Assembly (NCBI GenBank): GCA_013538855.1
Contig: JABXJS010000133.1
Coordinates: 20,305 to 84,304 of the forward strand
Direction of reading: 5' to 3'
DNA from: Herpetosiphonaceae bacterium
GTDB taxonomy: Bacteria; Chloroflexota; Chloroflexia; Chloroflexales; Herpetosiphonaceae
DNA: 64,000 nt
The notes under the pieces: generated by a model
What the model was told of the DNA's origin: nothing
The model's database searches: none
What the model saw: only the letters and a program-made list of their open reading frames with translations
Part shown: piece by piece, positions 25,797 to 35,200 of the stretch
Layout: each line of letters begins with the position of its first letter
Position numbering within the stretch: the stretch's first letter is position 1
Program-made: the position numbers and the translations under genes

Positions 25797-26933
25797 CTAC
25801 TCCGCACCGCTGAGCTGGTAGACCGTGCCCTGGTCGTGGATGGTGACGAACAGCTCGCCGGTGGCGTCCTGGCCAAACGAGCTAACGCGGCCAGGCGCTT
25901 GGGCCACGGCCGCCTTGGTCACCGGTGGGCCAGGCAGCAGCTGCCAGATCGTTGCCGAGCAGTAGTCGCTGAACAGGTAGGTGCCGAACCAGTCGGCGTG
26001 GGCAGTGCCACGATAGACAAACCCGCCAACGATCGAGCAGCCCTCGCTGTGCGGGTACTCTAGCAGCGGCGGGATGAGGCCGCTGCGGTCGCACGAGTCG
26101 CCCTGGAGGCAGTGCGCGCCCTCGGTGATGGGCCAGCCGTAGTTGCGGCCGCCAGGCGTGCCCGCTGGCTGGTATAGAAGCCACTCGAAGCGATTCTGGC
26201 CGACATCGCCGATGTAAAGATTGCCGGTCTGGCGATCGAACGAGAAGCGCCAAGGATTGCGCAGGCCATAGGCCCAGATCTCTGGGCGCACGGTGGGCGT
26301 GTTGGGCCAGGGGTTCGTGGGCGGGATGGCGTAGCCGCTGGCTGGCGACACATCGATGCGCAGCAGCTTGCCGAGCAGCGTGTCGCGGCGCTGGGCGTTG
26401 CCGTAGGTATCGTTGGCCCCGCCGCCGTCGCCGAGGCCGATGTAGAGATAGCCATCGGGGCCGAAGGCGAGCATGCCGCCGTTGTGGTTGGCGGCGGGCT
26501 GCTCGACCGTGAGCAGCACCTCCTCGCTGGCGGGATCGGCGGCGTCTGTGGCGCTGAAGCGTGAAATGAACGTTGCGCCGTCTGCGCCAGTGTAGTTAAC
26601 ATAGAGGCGCTGATTGTGCGCGAAGCCAGGATCAAAGGCGAGGCCGAGCAGGCCCTGCTCGCTGCCGCTGGCGCGGACACGATCGCGAATATCTAAAAAG
26701 AGCGTGCCGGAGAGCGTGCGAATAGTGCCGGGCTGCTCCACAACCAGCAGCGTTGGCTTGGTTGGATGGGCGACAACCAGCAGCGGCTGATCGAAGCCAG
26801 CGGCGACTTGGCGCAGCTGCACGTGGTGCTGGGGTGCAGCAGCGGGAGCAGGAGCGCTGGGCGTGGCCTGGCCCTGTGCTGCACAGGCGCATAGCCCAAC
26901 CAGCAGGCAGATCATCACAGAATACTTGCGCAT
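25797..26933 (-). CDS. PQQ-type soluble aldose sugar dehydrogenase, lipoprotein
   Basis: A 378-residue protein with a lipoprotein signal (LLVGLCAC) and a six-bladed propeller typical of glucose/sorbosone dehydrogenases (GSDH). Signatures include GFDQPLLVVAHP, LLGLAFDPGF, NHNGGMLAFGPDGYLYIGLGDGGG, YGLRNPWRFSFD and DVGQNRFEW, where His and Arg residues hold PQQ. The enzyme would oxidise aldose sugars in the extracytoplasmic space and pass electrons to the quinone pool. The chosen ATG (26931-26933) gives a proper signal; the longer frame does not. No PQQ synthesis gene is in the window. Confidence 0.88.
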   Translation of the reverse strand: MRKYSVMICLLVGLCACAAQGQATPSAPAPAAAPQHHVQLRQVAAGFDQPLLVVAHPTKPTLLVVEQPGTIRTLSGTLFLDIRDRVRASGSEQGLLGLAFDPGFAHNQRLYVNYTGADGATFISRFSATDAADPASEEVLLTVEQPAANHNGGMLAFGPDGYLYIGLGDGGGANDTYGNAQRRDTLLGKLLRIDVSPASGYAIPPTNPWPNTPTVRPEIWAYGLRNPWRFSFDRQTGNLYIGDVGQNRFEWLLYQPAGTPGGRNYGWPITEGAHCLQGDSCDRSGLIPPLLEYPHSEGCSIVGGFVYRGTAHADWFGTYLFSDYCSATIWQLLPGPPVTKAAVAQAPGRVSSFGQDATGELFVTIHDQGTVYQLSGAE

Positions 26934-27065
26934 GACACGACACCTTTCACCTGTGGGGAGCCTTCGCTTCACCCCAACGAGGACGTTGCGCTTATGCTAT
27001 ACTGAGCATGCTTTCCTTAATTATTTTTTAGACGAATAACGTACTCTCTATGTTGGGAGGCTAGC

Positions 27066-27890
27066 GTGCAAGCAATTATCGACCATTTTACCGCACACCA
27101 GCCTGAGTATGCTGAGATTACGACCGACCGGCTGATTGCCACAGGTCTGCCGACGTACACCGAGCTAGGGCGCGACCAGATTCTAGCCCGCATTATGATC
27201 CCCGGCTTTCAGGCGTTTGCGCAGGAGTTGGTGCAGCAGATCGACGGTGCATTTGGCTCCTACTTCGGGCGGGTGGGCACGCTACGTGCGCAGCAGAACG
27301 GACGCATCGAAGATGTGTTGGTGGCGCTGCAAACGGCCAAAGAAGTGATGAACGCCGACATGAGCGCGAGCTTCCGTGATCAGCCCGAGGCGCTGATCTG
27401 GTGGTACGAGCACATGATCCCGATCATCTACAATGGTGCGATTGCGGTATCGCGCAACTTTGTGGCGGCGCGTGAGCAGATCATCCAGAGCCAAGCGACC
27501 GAGCTGCGCGAGATGGCGATGGCGATCATTCCGATCTATCAAAACGTGCTGGTGCTGCCGCTGGTGGGCAGCATGTCGCCGCAGCGGGCGAGCATGCTGA
27601 TCGAGGTGCTGCTAGGCGGCATCAGTCGGCATGGCGCGGAGGTTGTGATCATCGACATCACCGCCGTGCCGGTGATTGACACCAGCGTGGCCAACTACCT
27701 GATTCAGGCGGCGCGGGCGGCGAGCCTGCTTGGGTCGCAGATTATTCTGGTTGGGATTAGCCCCGAGATTGCGCAGACGCTGGTGCAGCTTGGCGTGGAC
27801 CTATCGAGCGTGATCACGCGGGCGGATCTCCAGTCGGGCGTGGAACATGCGCTGCGGCTGCGGCACCGAGAAATTGTTGCAACGCGATAA
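27066..27890 (+). CDS. RsbR-like STAS-domain protein
   Basis: A 274-residue cytosolic protein with an N-terminal globin-like helical sensor region (about 1-155) and a C-terminal STAS domain (about 160-270). The STAS core reads VLPLVGSM.. and VVIIDITAVPVIDTSVANYLIQ, with Thr/Ser at the phosphorylatable position (DTS). This is the RsbRA layout of stressosome proteins, which release a kinase on stress. The start is GTG 27066 after GGGAGG, 5-base spacing. A terminal peptide-ABC gene set follows after 150 bp. No RsbS/RsbT is next to it. Confidence 0.85.
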   Translation: MQAIIDHFTAHQPEYAEITTDRLIATGLPTYTELGRDQILARIMIPGFQAFAQELVQQIDGAFGSYFGRVGTLRAQQNGRIEDVLVALQTAKEVMNADMSASFRDQPEALIWWYEHMIPIIYNGAIAVSRNFVAAREQIIQSQATELREMAMAIIPIYQNVLVLPLVGSMSPQRASMLIEVLLGGISRHGAEVVIIDITAVPVIDTSVANYLIQAARAASLLGSQIILVGISPEIAQTLVQLGVDLSSVITRADLQSGVEHALRLRHREIVATR

Positions 27891-28046
27891 TATTGCATGT
27901 GGTGGTTGCCCCTTTGCACACGGTCTGGTATAATCGCGCCTCGACCCCGACGGTGTAATCCAGGCCCTTTTTCGCCCTCCAACTCAATACTGTGCACTGG
28001 CGCACCGACCCCTTGGGGCAGGCGTTTCATAGTTCAAGGAGGTAGC

Positions 28047-29861
28047 ATGGCGTCTCTTATCCAACGCAGGCGTATTATCGCGCTGCTTATGACGCTGATC
28101 CTGCTCTTGCCATTGGTTGCGGCCTGTGGCGAAGCAGCGACGACCCCGACCGCAGAGTCCGCAGCAGGCGGAGCCACCGCCACCCCGGCCAGTGAGTCAC
28201 CCACCGAAGCCCCAGCAGCAACTGCAACCACAGATAACGCGGCGCAGGCCACCGAAGAGCCAGCAGCGCCGACCGAAGCCCCTGCAGAGCCTGCCGGCGA
28301 CGACAGCAAGTTCCTTGTCTTTGGTGGCTCGGGCGAGCCAGACTCGCTGGACTCGATGGACACCACCACTGGCGTGGCGCTGATCGTCACCCGCCAGATG
28401 GAAGAGGGCCTGCTGGACTTCAAGCCCGGCACGCTTGAGGTGGTGCCGAAGCTGGCCACCAAGTGGGAGGCCAACGACGACGCCACCGAGTGGACCTTCA
28501 CGCTGCGCGATGATGTGACGTTCACCGATGGCACGCCGTTCAACGCCGATGCCGTGGTGTTCAACTTCAAGCGCCTGCTGGAGCCAGATTTCGAGTATGG
28601 CTACCGCGCAGAGGGCAAGACCTACGCCATCGCCCCCGATATCTTCGGCGGCTATGCTGGCGAGGACAACACCTACTACAAGAACGTCGAGGCGCTTGAC
28701 GAGAACACGGTTAAGTTCACGCTGACCCGCCCAGTGCCGCTGTTCCCGAACTACCTGGCGGCGGCCTACTTCGGCATGTCCTCGCCTGAGGCGGTGAAGA
28801 AGGCTGGCGCGAAGTACGGCACGCCTGAGGTTGGTGGCGTGGGCACCGGCCCGTTCATCTTCGAGCGCTGGGATCCCGGCCAGAGCGTGACGCTTGTGCG
28901 CAACGAAGACTACTGGGACAAGGCCAACGCGGCCAAGATGCCCGGCGTCGTGGTGCGCTTCATCGGCGAGGCTCCGCAGCGCCTAGCCGAGCTAGAGGCG
29001 GGCACGATCGACTTCACGATCAACCTGACCGCCGACAGCCGCCAGAAGGTCGAGTCCAGCAGCAACCTGAAGATCGTCGATCTGGTGCCGTTCGACATCG
29101 CCTACCTGTCGCTCGACATGAACGTCAAGCCGTTTGACGATGTGAAGGTGCGCCAGGCCATCTCCTACGCCATCGACAAGAACGAGATCCTCGATGCCGC
29201 CTACAACGGCGTTGGCACCGTGGCCGACGACTTCCTGCCCGATGGCCTGAGCAAGTTCCGCCCAGACGATCTGGAGCCATACGCCTACGATCCAGAGAAG
29301 GCCAAAGAGCTGCTGGCCGAGGCAGGCTACCCTGACGGCTTCAGCACCATGGTCCTAACCGACGGCACCGAGCTGCCGCTGGAGCTGTGGTACATGCCCG
29401 TCTCGCGCCCGTACTACCCCGATGCCAAGACCGTGGCCGAGCTGTTCGCGGCTCAGCTGGGCGATGTTGGCATCAAGGTCGAGCTTAAGACCGAGGACTG
29501 GGGCGTCTACCTGGACAACTGGGATGCTGGCGCGAAGCATGGCATGGTGATGTTGGGCTGGACAGGCGACTACGCTGATCCGAACAACTTCCTGTTCACC
29601 CACTTTGGCCCCGGCAACGAGAAAGAGGCCGGCTACTCGAATCCTGAGCTGTGGGAGCTGCTGACGAAGGCCGGTGCTGCGACCAGCGAGGCCGAGTCGA
29701 TCCGCATGTTCCAAGAGGCTGGCAAGATGATCAACAACGATCTGCCGCGCGTTCCGATCGTGCACGCGCCGCCAGTGCTGGCTGCCAAGCAGACGCTGGA
29801 GGGCTGGATTCCGAACCCGACCGGCGGCGAGTCCTTCGCCCCGATCTCGATCCAGAAGTAG
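28047..29861 (+). CDS. ABC transporter substrate-binding protein, peptide/nickel type
   Basis: A 604-residue lipoprotein of the SBP_bac_5 family. The signal ends LVAAC, followed by a Thr/Ala/Glu-rich linker of about 65 residues. Conserved DppA/OppA patterns include KLATKWEANDDATEWTFTLRDDVTFTDGTPFNADAVVFNFKR (parts), FDDVKVRQAISYAIDKNEI and the ELWYMP segment. Substrate is probably an oligopeptide or similar. AAGGAGG lies before the ATG. A long hairpin (29877-29907) separates it from the two permease genes, a layout that lets the binding protein be made in excess. Confidence 0.93.
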   Translation: MASLIQRRRIIALLMTLILLLPLVAACGEAATTPTAESAAGGATATPASESPTEAPAATATTDNAAQATEEPAAPTEAPAEPAGDDSKFLVFGGSGEPDSLDSMDTTTGVALIVTRQMEEGLLDFKPGTLEVVPKLATKWEANDDATEWTFTLRDDVTFTDGTPFNADAVVFNFKRLLEPDFEYGYRAEGKTYAIAPDIFGGYAGEDNTYYKNVEALDENTVKFTLTRPVPLFPNYLAAAYFGMSSPEAVKKAGAKYGTPEVGGVGTGPFIFERWDPGQSVTLVRNEDYWDKANAAKMPGVVVRFIGEAPQRLAELEAGTIDFTINLTADSRQKVESSSNLKIVDLVPFDIAYLSLDMNVKPFDDVKVRQAISYAIDKNEILDAAYNGVGTVADDFLPDGLSKFRPDDLEPYAYDPEKAKELLAEAGYPDGFSTMVLTDGTELPLELWYMPVSRPYYPDAKTVAELFAAQLGDVGIKVELKTEDWGVYLDNWDAGAKHGMVMLGWTGDYADPNNFLFTHFGPGNEKEAGYSNPELWELLTKAGAATSEAESIRMFQEAGKMINNDLPRVPIVHAPPVLAAKQTLEGWIPNPTGGESFAPISIQK

Positions 29862-29876
29862 CCGATAGTTCGTCAC

Positions 29877-29907
29877 CCGCCGCCCATCTACGCTAGATGG
29901 GCGGCGG
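29877..29907 (+). promoter_or_regulatory. Perfect 14-bp hairpin between binding protein and permeases
   Basis: CCGCCGCCCATCTA (29877-29890), loop CGC, TAGATGGGCGGCGG (29894-29907). No T run follows, so it is unlikely to be a full terminator. It probably stabilises the 3' end of the binding-protein mRNA or partly stops transcription. Confidence 0.8.
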
Positions 29908-29924
29908 ACCATAAGGACGGTTGC

Positions 29925-31049
29925 ATGGTTGGTGAAACCCCCCGCAGCACGCGCAGTCAGAGCTACCTTGGGCGGCTATATGGCGCGCTGTTGGTGCTAG
30001 GCCGCGTGCTGGCCTATATTCTGCGCCGCTTCATCGCGATTATCCCTGTGCTGCTTGGCATCTCGCTACTTGTATTTCTGCTGCTGCGCACCATCCCTGG
30101 CGATTTTGCCATTGTCGCGCTTGGCGAGCGTTCTACGCCTGAGCAGCGGGCGGCGCTGCGACATCAGTACAAACTTGATCGCCCCTGGTTTATCGATCTG
30201 GAGGGCGGCAATATTTTTGACACCCAGTATGTAAATTTTATTGCGAACTTTGTCCAAGGTGACTTCGGCGAGTCGCTGAAGACCAAGCGTGCGATCAGCA
30301 CGGAGCTGCTCAAAGAGCGCTTTCCGGCGACGCTTGAGCTGTCATTTTTTGCGCTGCTAATTGCGGTTGGTGTTGGTGTAACCACTGGTGTGCTGGCAGC
30401 GACGCGGCGCGGCTCGTGGCTTGATGCGGGCAGCATGCTGCTGGCGCTGATCGGCGTCTCGATCCCGATCTTCTGGCTGGGGCTGATGATGCAGTACCTG
30501 TTTGGGGTCAAGCTGCACTGGTTTGATCTCTCGCAGCGCCTCAGCAACGAGATGCTGCGCTCGTTCGAGCCGATCACCGGCGTCTACACGCTTGACGGCA
30601 TCTTGCGCGGGCGGCTCGACGTCACCTGGGATGCGATTAAGCACCTGGTGATGCCCAGCATCGCGCTGGCCACCGTGCCCATGGCGGTTATCGCACGTAT
30701 GACGCGCTCGGCGATGCTAGAGGTGTTGAGCCAGGACTTCATTCGCACGGCGCGCTCGAAGGGGCTGACGGAGAGCACCACGATTGTGCGCCACGGCCTG
30801 CGCAACGCGCTGATCCCGGTGATCACCGTGATCGGTCTGCAGATGGGCCTGCTGCTGGGCGGCGCGGTGCTGACCGAATCGGTGTTTAGCTGGCCTGGTA
30901 TTGGCACATGGCTGCTGGAGGGCATTAAGTCGCGCGACTATCCGGTGGTGCAAACAGGCGTGATGTTTGTGGCGCTGGTGTTTGTGGTGATCAACACCCT
31001 GGTAGATATCTCCTATGCGCTGTTCGATCCGCGCATTCAACATCGATAA
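29925..31049 (+). CDS. ABC transporter permease, DppB-like
   Basis: A 374-residue membrane protein with about six helices. The N-terminus has a basic stretch then YILRRFIAIIPVLLGISLLVFLLLRTIPGD, (parts) typical of DppB/OppB. The cytoplasmic EAA loop is RTARSKGLTESTTIVRHGLRNAL, which contacts the ATPase. The C-terminus ends in PRI. It transports peptides together with the 31061 permease. AAGGACGG precedes the ATG. No ATP-binding subunit is encoded in this operon. Confidence 0.92.
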   Translation: MVGETPRSTRSQSYLGRLYGALLVLGRVLAYILRRFIAIIPVLLGISLLVFLLLRTIPGDFAIVALGERSTPEQRAALRHQYKLDRPWFIDLEGGNIFDTQYVNFIANFVQGDFGESLKTKRAISTELLKERFPATLELSFFALLIAVGVGVTTGVLAATRRGSWLDAGSMLLALIGVSIPIFWLGLMMQYLFGVKLHWFDLSQRLSNEMLRSFEPITGVYTLDGILRGRLDVTWDAIKHLVMPSIALATVPMAVIARMTRSAMLEVLSQDFIRTARSKGLTESTTIVRHGLRNALIPVITVIGLQMGLLLGGAVLTESVFSWPGIGTWLLEGIKSRDYPVVQTGVMFVALVFVVINTLVDISYALFDPRIQHR

Positions 31050-31060
31050 GAGAGGTTTTT

Positions 31061-32101
31061 ATGACCACAACAGCGCAGCCAAAAGCCGATAAAGCCGCTG
31101 CCAGCGAGGAGTTTACCCGCAAGCCGCGCTCGCTGTGGACAGATGCCCGCCGGCGCTTCTGGGCTAGCACTGTGGCCCGTATCGGGCTGGCAATTACGCT
31201 GTTTCTGGTGGCGGTGGCCGTGATCTCGCCCATCCTGATCTCGGAGAAATCGGCCAACGAGCGCGATACGCGCAACAAGCTGTTGCCGCCATCGTGGCTG
31301 ATGAGCGCCGAGCAGCGCGCCGAGGCCAGCCGCGAGGTCGAGTGGGGGCCGCTCACACGACCGTTTGGCACCGACCAGATCGGCCGCGATCTGTTTCGCC
31401 GCGTGCTGCTGGGTGCCCCGATCTCGCTGACCGTTGGCGTGGTCGCTGTGCTGCTGGCGGTGGTGTTCGGCTCGCTGATGGGCCTGTTTGCAGGCTTCTT
31501 CGGTGGGGTGATCGACGCCGTGCTGATGTGGCTGACCAACATCATGCTGGCATTTCCTTCGATTCTGCTGGCGATTGCCCTGACGGCGATCAGCAACAAC
31601 CCTGAGTCCTTCTCCTATAAGCTGGGCGATTTTATTTCAAGCTTGCCGGTGCTGCGCACGCTGTTCGACGCGCCGCTGGCCAATGCGATGATCGCGGTCG
31701 CCGTGGTGGAGATTCCGATCTTCGCGCGTATCGCCCGTGCGGCGGTGCTCAGTGTGCGCAACCAGGAGTACATTACGGCCGCCAACGCCTTGGGCGTGCC
31801 GCAGCGCCGCCTGCTGTTTCGCCATGTGCTGCCGAATAGCCTGACGCCCATCTTGGTGCAGATGACCTTGAGCATGGCCTCGGCGATCACCAGCGTGGCC
31901 GCGCTCGGCTTCTTGGGCCTGGGTGCCAAGCCGCCGAAGCCCGAGTGGGGGTCGATGCTGTCCGATGCGCGCAACTATGTGGTCACCGGCCAGTGGTGGT
32001 ATGCACTGTTCCCCGGCATCGCAATTATGCTGACGGTGCTGGGCTTCAACCTGCTCGGCGATGGCCTGCGCGATGCCCTTGACCCCAAAGTGAAGGCTTA
32101 A
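31061..32101 (+). CDS. ABC transporter permease, DppC-like
   Basis: A 346-residue permease of the DppC/OppC type, 11 bases after the DppB-like gene. It has an N-terminal cytosolic stretch, about five or six helices, the FGTDQIGRDLFRRVLLGAP signature of DppC N-termini and the EAA loop ITAANALGVPQRRLLFRHVLPN. An insertion of about 30 residues occurs in the middle (SNNPESFSYKLGDFISSLPVLR). The gene is followed by a good intrinsic terminator. Confidence 0.92.
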   Translation: MTTTAQPKADKAAASEEFTRKPRSLWTDARRRFWASTVARIGLAITLFLVAVAVISPILISEKSANERDTRNKLLPPSWLMSAEQRAEASREVEWGPLTRPFGTDQIGRDLFRRVLLGAPISLTVGVVAVLLAVVFGSLMGLFAGFFGGVIDAVLMWLTNIMLAFPSILLAIALTAISNNPESFSYKLGDFISSLPVLRTLFDAPLANAMIAVAVVEIPIFARIARAAVLSVRNQEYITAANALGVPQRRLLFRHVLPNSLTPILVQMTLSMASAITSVAALGFLGLGAKPPKPEWGSMLSDARNYVVTGQWWYALFPGIAIMLTVLGFNLLGDGLRDALDPKVKA

Positions 32102-32132
32102 TCGCCAGCGCTCGCTCCACCTCGCCTGCTGC

Positions 32133-32167
32133 GCGCCCGCTGATGCTGCATTCAGCGGGCGCTTTTT
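32133..32167 (+). terminator. Intrinsic terminator of the ABC operon
   Basis: GCGCCCGCTGA (32133-32143) pairs with TCAGCGGGCGC (32152-32162) around an 8-nt loop; TTTTT follows at 32163-32167. Confidence 0.92.
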
Positions 32168-32172
32168 ACAGC

Positions 32173-32200
32173 TTGGCTAGCGCTGGCAACGTGCTACAAT
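32173..32200 (+). promoter_or_regulatory. Promoter of the MASE1 hybrid kinase gene
   Basis: TTGGCT (32173-32178), a 16-bp spacer and TACAAT (32195-32200), 52 bases before the ATG at 32252, directly after the ABC terminator, so the kinase has its own transcript. Confidence 0.65.
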
Positions 32201-32251
32201 GGAGCTACAAACACGCACGTAACCCACAACCCTAGCTGGTGGTATCGCCTT

Positions 32252-35200
32252 ATGAGTGAGGCTACGCCTAGTCTAAAACCGCCTCTGCACCCCGTGGTGC
32301 GGGCCATGCGTCCTGCGCTGATCGGTGGTGGCTATGTGCTGAGCTTTTGGCTCTTGCACCTGCTCTCTCAGCCCTACTGGACCGCGCAGCAGATCTCGCC
32401 ATGGTATCCTGCCCCTGCCCTGACGCTGATGCTCTTGTTTCGAGCTGGGCGGCGCTATCTGCCGTGGGTGTTTGTCGCTGCGCTGCTGGTCGCGCTGCAG
32501 AGCGATGGTGCGGCCTATGGCTGGCTGCCTGTCGGCCTCGAGGCATGCGTGTCGCTGCTGAGCTATGGCGGGGCCGCCGTGCTGCTGCTGGACTGGGTCG
32601 GCATCAACCCGCAGCTGCGCTCGCTGGCCGATGTGCTATGGCTGATCTTAATCGCCATGATTGGCGCGCCATTCCTTGCCGCGCTGGGCACTATCTCGAT
32701 TTTGGTGTTTGTGAGCGTGCTGCCGCCAGCTGACTTCCCTATGGCGCTGATGACCTACTGGATCGGCGATGCGGTGGGCATTGTAACCCTGCTGCCCTTC
32801 CTGATGCTCCACACGCCGACATCGCTGCACCACTGGCGCTCCTGGCGCTGGCTGCGGCTTTCCACCGACGTGGCCGTGCAGCTCAGCGTGGCGCTGCTGG
32901 TGGTGATATTCAGCCTGGTGCTGCAGCAGGTGGCCGGCTTCAACAGCTTTTATCTGTGTGTGCTGCCGCTTATGTGGGTGGCGGCGGTTGGCGATCTGCG
33001 CCGCACCAGCAGCCTGATCATGCTGCTGAATGCGCTGATCTTTACCGGCTGCTTGCTGTGGGGCGAGATTGATAGCTGGATTAGCCTTCAGCTGCTGCTG
33101 CTGTCGATCTCGCTGGCCGCGCTGGTGGTGAGCGCCCTGCTGCAAGAGCGCTCCTATCTGGAGCAGAGCCTGCAAGATAAAGAGCGCTTCTTTCGCTCGC
33201 TGATCACCTTTTCGTCCGATATGCTGAGCATCCTCGACAGCGAGGGCCGCGTGATCTACGAAAGCCCCTCGGTGCGCGCGTTGCTGGGCTACACCAACGG
33301 TCTGGTCGGCCAAAATGTATTTGTGTTTGTGCACCCTGCCGACCTGCCGAGCGTGCAGGCGACCTATATGGCGCACGCCAGCCAGCCTGGCGTCTCGCCG
33401 GTCGTGCAGTACCGCTTTCGGCACGCGAACGGCTCGTGGCGCTGGCTCGAGTCGGTGGCGACCAACGTTGCCGATCAGCCGGTCGGCGGCATCATTGTGA
33501 ACTCGCGCGATATCACCGAGCGGCGGCAGGTCGAGGAGCAGATCCGCTTTCAGGCCAATCTGCTTGATCAGGTCAATAATGCGGTAGTGGTGGTTGACCC
33601 AACGCTGATGATCATGTTCTGGAATCGGGCGGCCGAGGTGCTGTACGGCTGGGGCGCAGGCGAGGTGCTGGGGCGCTCCATCACCGAGCTTAATCTGGTC
33701 GATCCGCTCGAGGTGCAAGCGATTCTGGATCACCAGCCGCAATTTCGCTGGTCCAATGCGAGCTGGCAGGGCGAGCTATCTATTCTCGATCGGCAGCGCA
33801 ACGCCCACTCCATCTACCTGACGACGACGGTGCTGCGCTCTGATCTGGGCCAGATGCAGGCGATCGTGGGCGTGGCCAACGACATTAGCCCGCTGAAGAT
33901 CGCCGAGCAGCGGCTGATCGAAAGCGAGCAGTACTTCCGCTCGCTGATTGAAAACGCCTCCGATCTGATCAGCATTCTCGATGAGCGCGGCTTTATTTTG
34001 TATCACAGCCCGGCGATTGAGCGTGTGCTGGGCTACAAGACCGGCCTGGTGGGCGTCAACGCCTTTGACTATATCCATCCCGATGACCGCATGAGCATGC
34101 AGATGGCGCTGCAGCGCAAGATCAACCAGATCAAAGTTGGTGCGCCGGTCCAGTATCGCTTTCGTCACGCCGACGGCTCCTGGCGCACCATCGAGTCGGT
34201 GAGCAACATTTTAGAGGCGCGCAGCCCCGACGAGGACGGCCTGCGGATTGTGCTCAACTCACGTGATGTCACCGAGCGCAAGCAGCTCGAAGAGGCGCTG
34301 ATGTTTGTGGCCCAGGGCGTGGCCGGCACCAGCGACCGCGAGTTTTACCAGACGCTGGTGCTCTACCTCTCGCGGGCGCTCCAGGTTGACTACGCCTACG
34401 TGGGCCTGTTTGATCTCCAGCAGCAAACGGTCACCACGCTCAGCGCCTGCGAGGGCGGCCATGTCGTGGAGAACTTTAGCTATGCGCTGGCCGAAACGCC
34501 AGCGGAGCGGGTGGCGCAGGGCGTGACGGCGGTGTATCGTGCCGAGGTCCAGCGTGTGTTTCCCAATGATCCGGCGCTGATGGCGCTCGAGGTCGAGAGC
34601 TACCTGGCGCTGCCGCTGTTTGACGCCGAGGAGCATGTCATCGGCATTCTCTCGGTGATGCACCGCCAGTCGATGAACAACGTGGCGCTGAGCATGTCGC
34701 TGCTGTCGATCTTTGCCCAGCGGCTGGCCTCGGAGCTGAAGCGTAAATCGCTGGAGGAGCAGCGCCTGCGCATGGAGCGCAAGCTGATGGAGACGCAAAA
34801 GCTGGAGAGCTTGGGGCTGCTGGCTGGCGGCATCGCCCATGATTTCAACAATGTGCTGACGACGATCTTGGGCAATGTTGGCCTGGCGCAGCTTGAGTTT
34901 CAGTCCGATCCGCTGCTCGCGACCTACCTAGAGACGATCGAGACCGCCTCGCGCCATGCCGCCGACCTATGTCGCCAGATGCTGGCCTACTCTGGGCGCG
35001 GCCGTATGCAGGCTGATGCGATCCAAGTGAACTCGCTGGTCCAAGAGATGAGCAATCTGCTGCAGGTGTCGATCGGCAAGCACATCGAGCTCCAGTGCCA
35101 CTTTGCGCCAGATCTGCCCATGATCGAGGGCGATATCTCGCAGATTCGCCAGGTGGTCATGAACTTGATCGTCAACGCCGCCGAGGCGATCAACGAGCAC

